Shown here piece by piece: positions 62,666 to 64,000 of a stretch of DNA of 64,000 nucleotides (position 1 is its first letter; each line of letters begins with the position of its first letter). A model generated the notes under the pieces. That model saw only the letters and a list, made by a program, of their open reading frames with translations. It had not been told where the DNA came from and did not search any database. The translations under genes and the position numbers were made by a program. Source of the DNA: Flavobacteriales bacterium (lineage in GTDB: Bacteria > Bacteroidota > Bacteroidia > Flavobacteriales_D > Crocinitomicaceae); NCBI GenBank assembly GCA_947497485.1, contig CANMHB010000006.1, positions 1 to 64,000 on the forward strand. Direction: 5' to 3'.

Positions 62666-64000
62666 TTAAAGGTGAATCACCTCACCATAAGCAGCAGCAG
62701 CAGCCTCCATAATGGCTTCTGACATTGTTGGGTGTGGATGAACCGTTTTAATTAATTCTTCGCCTGTTGTTTCTAACTTACGAACAGCTACTAATTCTGC
62801 AACCATTTCAGTTACATTAGCTCCGATAAGATGACCTCCAAGTAATTCACCATATTTAGCATCAAAGATTAATTTTACAAATCCATCTTTTGCACCTGCA
62901 GCACTTGCTTTACCTGATGCTGAAAACGGGAATTTACCTACTTTGATTTCATATCCAGCTTCTTTCGCGGCTTTTTCAGTCATACCAACTGATGCCACTT
63001 CGGGTGAACAATACGTACAACCCGGGATATTACCATAATTTAAAGGCTCAGGGTGATGACCCGCTAGTTTCTCAACACAAATTATTCCTTCAGCAGAAGC
63101 AACGTGAGCCAATGCTGGCCCTGGCACTACATCTCCAATCGCATAATATCCAGGAATGTTTGTCTGATAATAATCATTTACCAAAATTCGTCCTTTATCT
63201 ACAATTACACCTACTTCCTCTAAACCGATATTTTCAATGTTTGACTGAATACCAACAGCGGAAAGAACTACATCACATTCAATTTTTTCTTCTCCTTTTG
63301 CCGATTTTACAGTTACAACACAACCGCTACCTTTGGTATCAACTGATTCAACAGATGCGTTAGTCATAACATTTATTCCTGCTTTTTTGAATGATTTTTC
63401 CAATTGCTTTGAAACATCTTCATCTTCTACAGGAACGATATTAGGCAAATACTCAACGATTGTTACTTCCGTTCCAATCGCGTTATAGAAATAAGCGAAT
63501 TCAACACCAATAGCTCCTGAACCAACAACCACTAGTTTCTTCGGTTGCTTTGCCAAAGTCATTGCCTGGCGATAACCAATAATCTTCTGACCATCTTGAG
63601 GTAAATTTGGTAACTCACGAGAGCGAGCACCTGTTGCTATGATAACTCCTTTTGCAGCAGAATATTCAGTAATTGTTCCATTTTCATCAGTTACAGCAAC
63701 TTTTTTTCCAGCCTTGATTACCCCATTCCCTTTGATGACATCAATTTTATTCTTTTTCATTAAAAATTGGATACCAGCACTCATTCCATTTGCAACATCA
63801 CGACTTCGTTTAATCATAGCATCGAAGTCAGCATTTACATTTCCTACAGTGATACCATAATCTGATGCATGAGAAAGATATTCAAAGACATTTGCTGACT
63901 TTAACAAAGCTTTTGTTGGGATACAACCCCAGTTTAAACAAATTCCACCTAACGATTCGCGTTCAACAATGGCTGTTTTTAAACCTAATTGGGATGCTCT
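62666..64000 (-). CDS. lpdA: Dihydrolipoyl dehydrogenase (E3), partial, 5' end outside window
   Basis: The visible 444 residues lack only the N-terminal FAD-binding GxGxxG. At the right edge LGGICLNWGCIPTKALLKSAN carries the redox-active disulfide (CLNWGC). Then follow the NAD site VVGSGAIGVEFAYFYNAIG, the second FAD site YAIGDVVPGPALAHVA, and the interface HPHPTMSEAIMEA with the catalytic His-Glu. It regenerates lipoamide in 2-oxoacid dehydrogenase complexes, which fits the E2 gene at 36.3 kb. Confidence 0.95.
   Translation of the reverse strand, partial: RASQLGLKTAIVERESLGGICLNWGCIPTKALLKSANVFEYLSHASDYGITVGNVNADFDAMIKRSRDVANGMSAGIQFLMKKNKIDVIKGNGVIKAGKKVAVTDENGTITEYSAAKGVIIATGARSRELPNLPQDGQKIIGYRQAMTLAKQPKKLVVVGSGAIGVEFAYFYNAIGTEVTIVEYLPNIVPVEDEDVSKQLEKSFKKAGINVMTNASVESVDTKGSGCVVTVKSAKGEEKIECDVVLSAVGIQSNIENIGLEEVGVIVDKGRILVNDYYQTNIPGYYAIGDVVPGPALAHVASAEGIICVEKLAGHHPEPLNYGNIPGCTYCSPEVASVGMTEKAAKEAGYEIKVGKFPFSASGKASAAGAKDGFVKLIFDAKYGELLGGHLIGANVTEMVAELVAVRKLETTGEELIKTVHPHPTMSEAIMEAAAAAYGEVIHL

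Overview
The window looks like chromosome of a low-GC member of the Bacteroidota, most likely order Flavobacteriales. Four things point there: secreted proteins with type IX secretion (T9SS) C-terminal sorting domains, CarboxypepD_reg-like/TonB-dependent receptors, a PorE-like TPR/beta-propeller/OmpA protein, and TAnnTTTG promoter boxes about 20 nt before start codons. A Crocinitomicaceae/Fluviicola-like relative is my guess, not a demonstrated placement. No rRNA, tRNA, CRISPR array, insertion sequence or prophage was seen.

Layout. 1-3.7 kb: 5' part of a very large secreted adhesin-like gene (minus strand) with two DUF3494 domains and a tandem array of 153-bp repeats running off the left edge. 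3.9-8.9 kb: a short DnaE-type polymerase, aat, a Cys-rich copper-binding-type protein, a DinB-fold protein and a cold-shock-domain protein. 9.08-10.5 kb: a retron, made of a predicted msr-msd RNA with matching a1/a2 ends and a 17-bp msd stem, followed at once by a reverse transcriptase carrying the retron-specific NAxxH and VTG motifs. No toxin or effector gene is recognisable beside it. 10.6-13.8 kb: a nidogen-like T9SS protein, an SDR oxidoreductase, gmhA and a small Pmp3-family gene. 13.8-21.9 kb: a poorly characterised AT-rich accessory stretch with an ion channel and a six-gene same-strand block (NADAR protein, an 812-aa protein with a Gre-like tail, two membrane proteins, a PcfJ-like protein and an SH3 protein).

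22.1-27.9 kb: tightly packed minus-strand operon grpE-dnaJ-CPBP protease-ABC ATPase-ABC permease-ppx, joining protein folding and envelope or stress functions. 28-33.3 kb: nitroreductase, a putative HExxH secreted protein, a MORN-like protein and a TonB-dependent receptor. 33.3-41.5 kb: glutamine amidotransferase (pabA/trpG type), ridA, a glycosyltransferase with a degenerate sugar-transferase tail, a 2-oxoacid dehydrogenase E2, the PorE-like protein, a DnaQ-type exonuclease and an FAH-family enzyme. 41.5-50 kb: FG-GAP and SGNH secreted T9SS proteins, exonuclease III, a secreted nuclease-fold protein, WD40, a ComA-like phosphosulfolactate synthase and a TPR protein.

50.1-58.9 kb: minus-strand run guaB-two parvulin PPIases-MoxR-small metal-binding-type protein-TonB receptor-Cys/His-rich lipoprotein, ending in a clear terminator; the last three look like a metal-acquisition module. 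59-64 kb: SH3 lipoprotein, CarboxypepD_reg protein, map, a membrane protein, a PIG-L deacetylase and the 3' part of lpdA, cut by the right edge.

The retron (9.08-10.5 kb) is the strongest candidate for an undescribed system. The NADAR/PcfJ/Gre-like block is the second. All calls rest on reading motifs and base pairing by eye; no database search or folding program was run.
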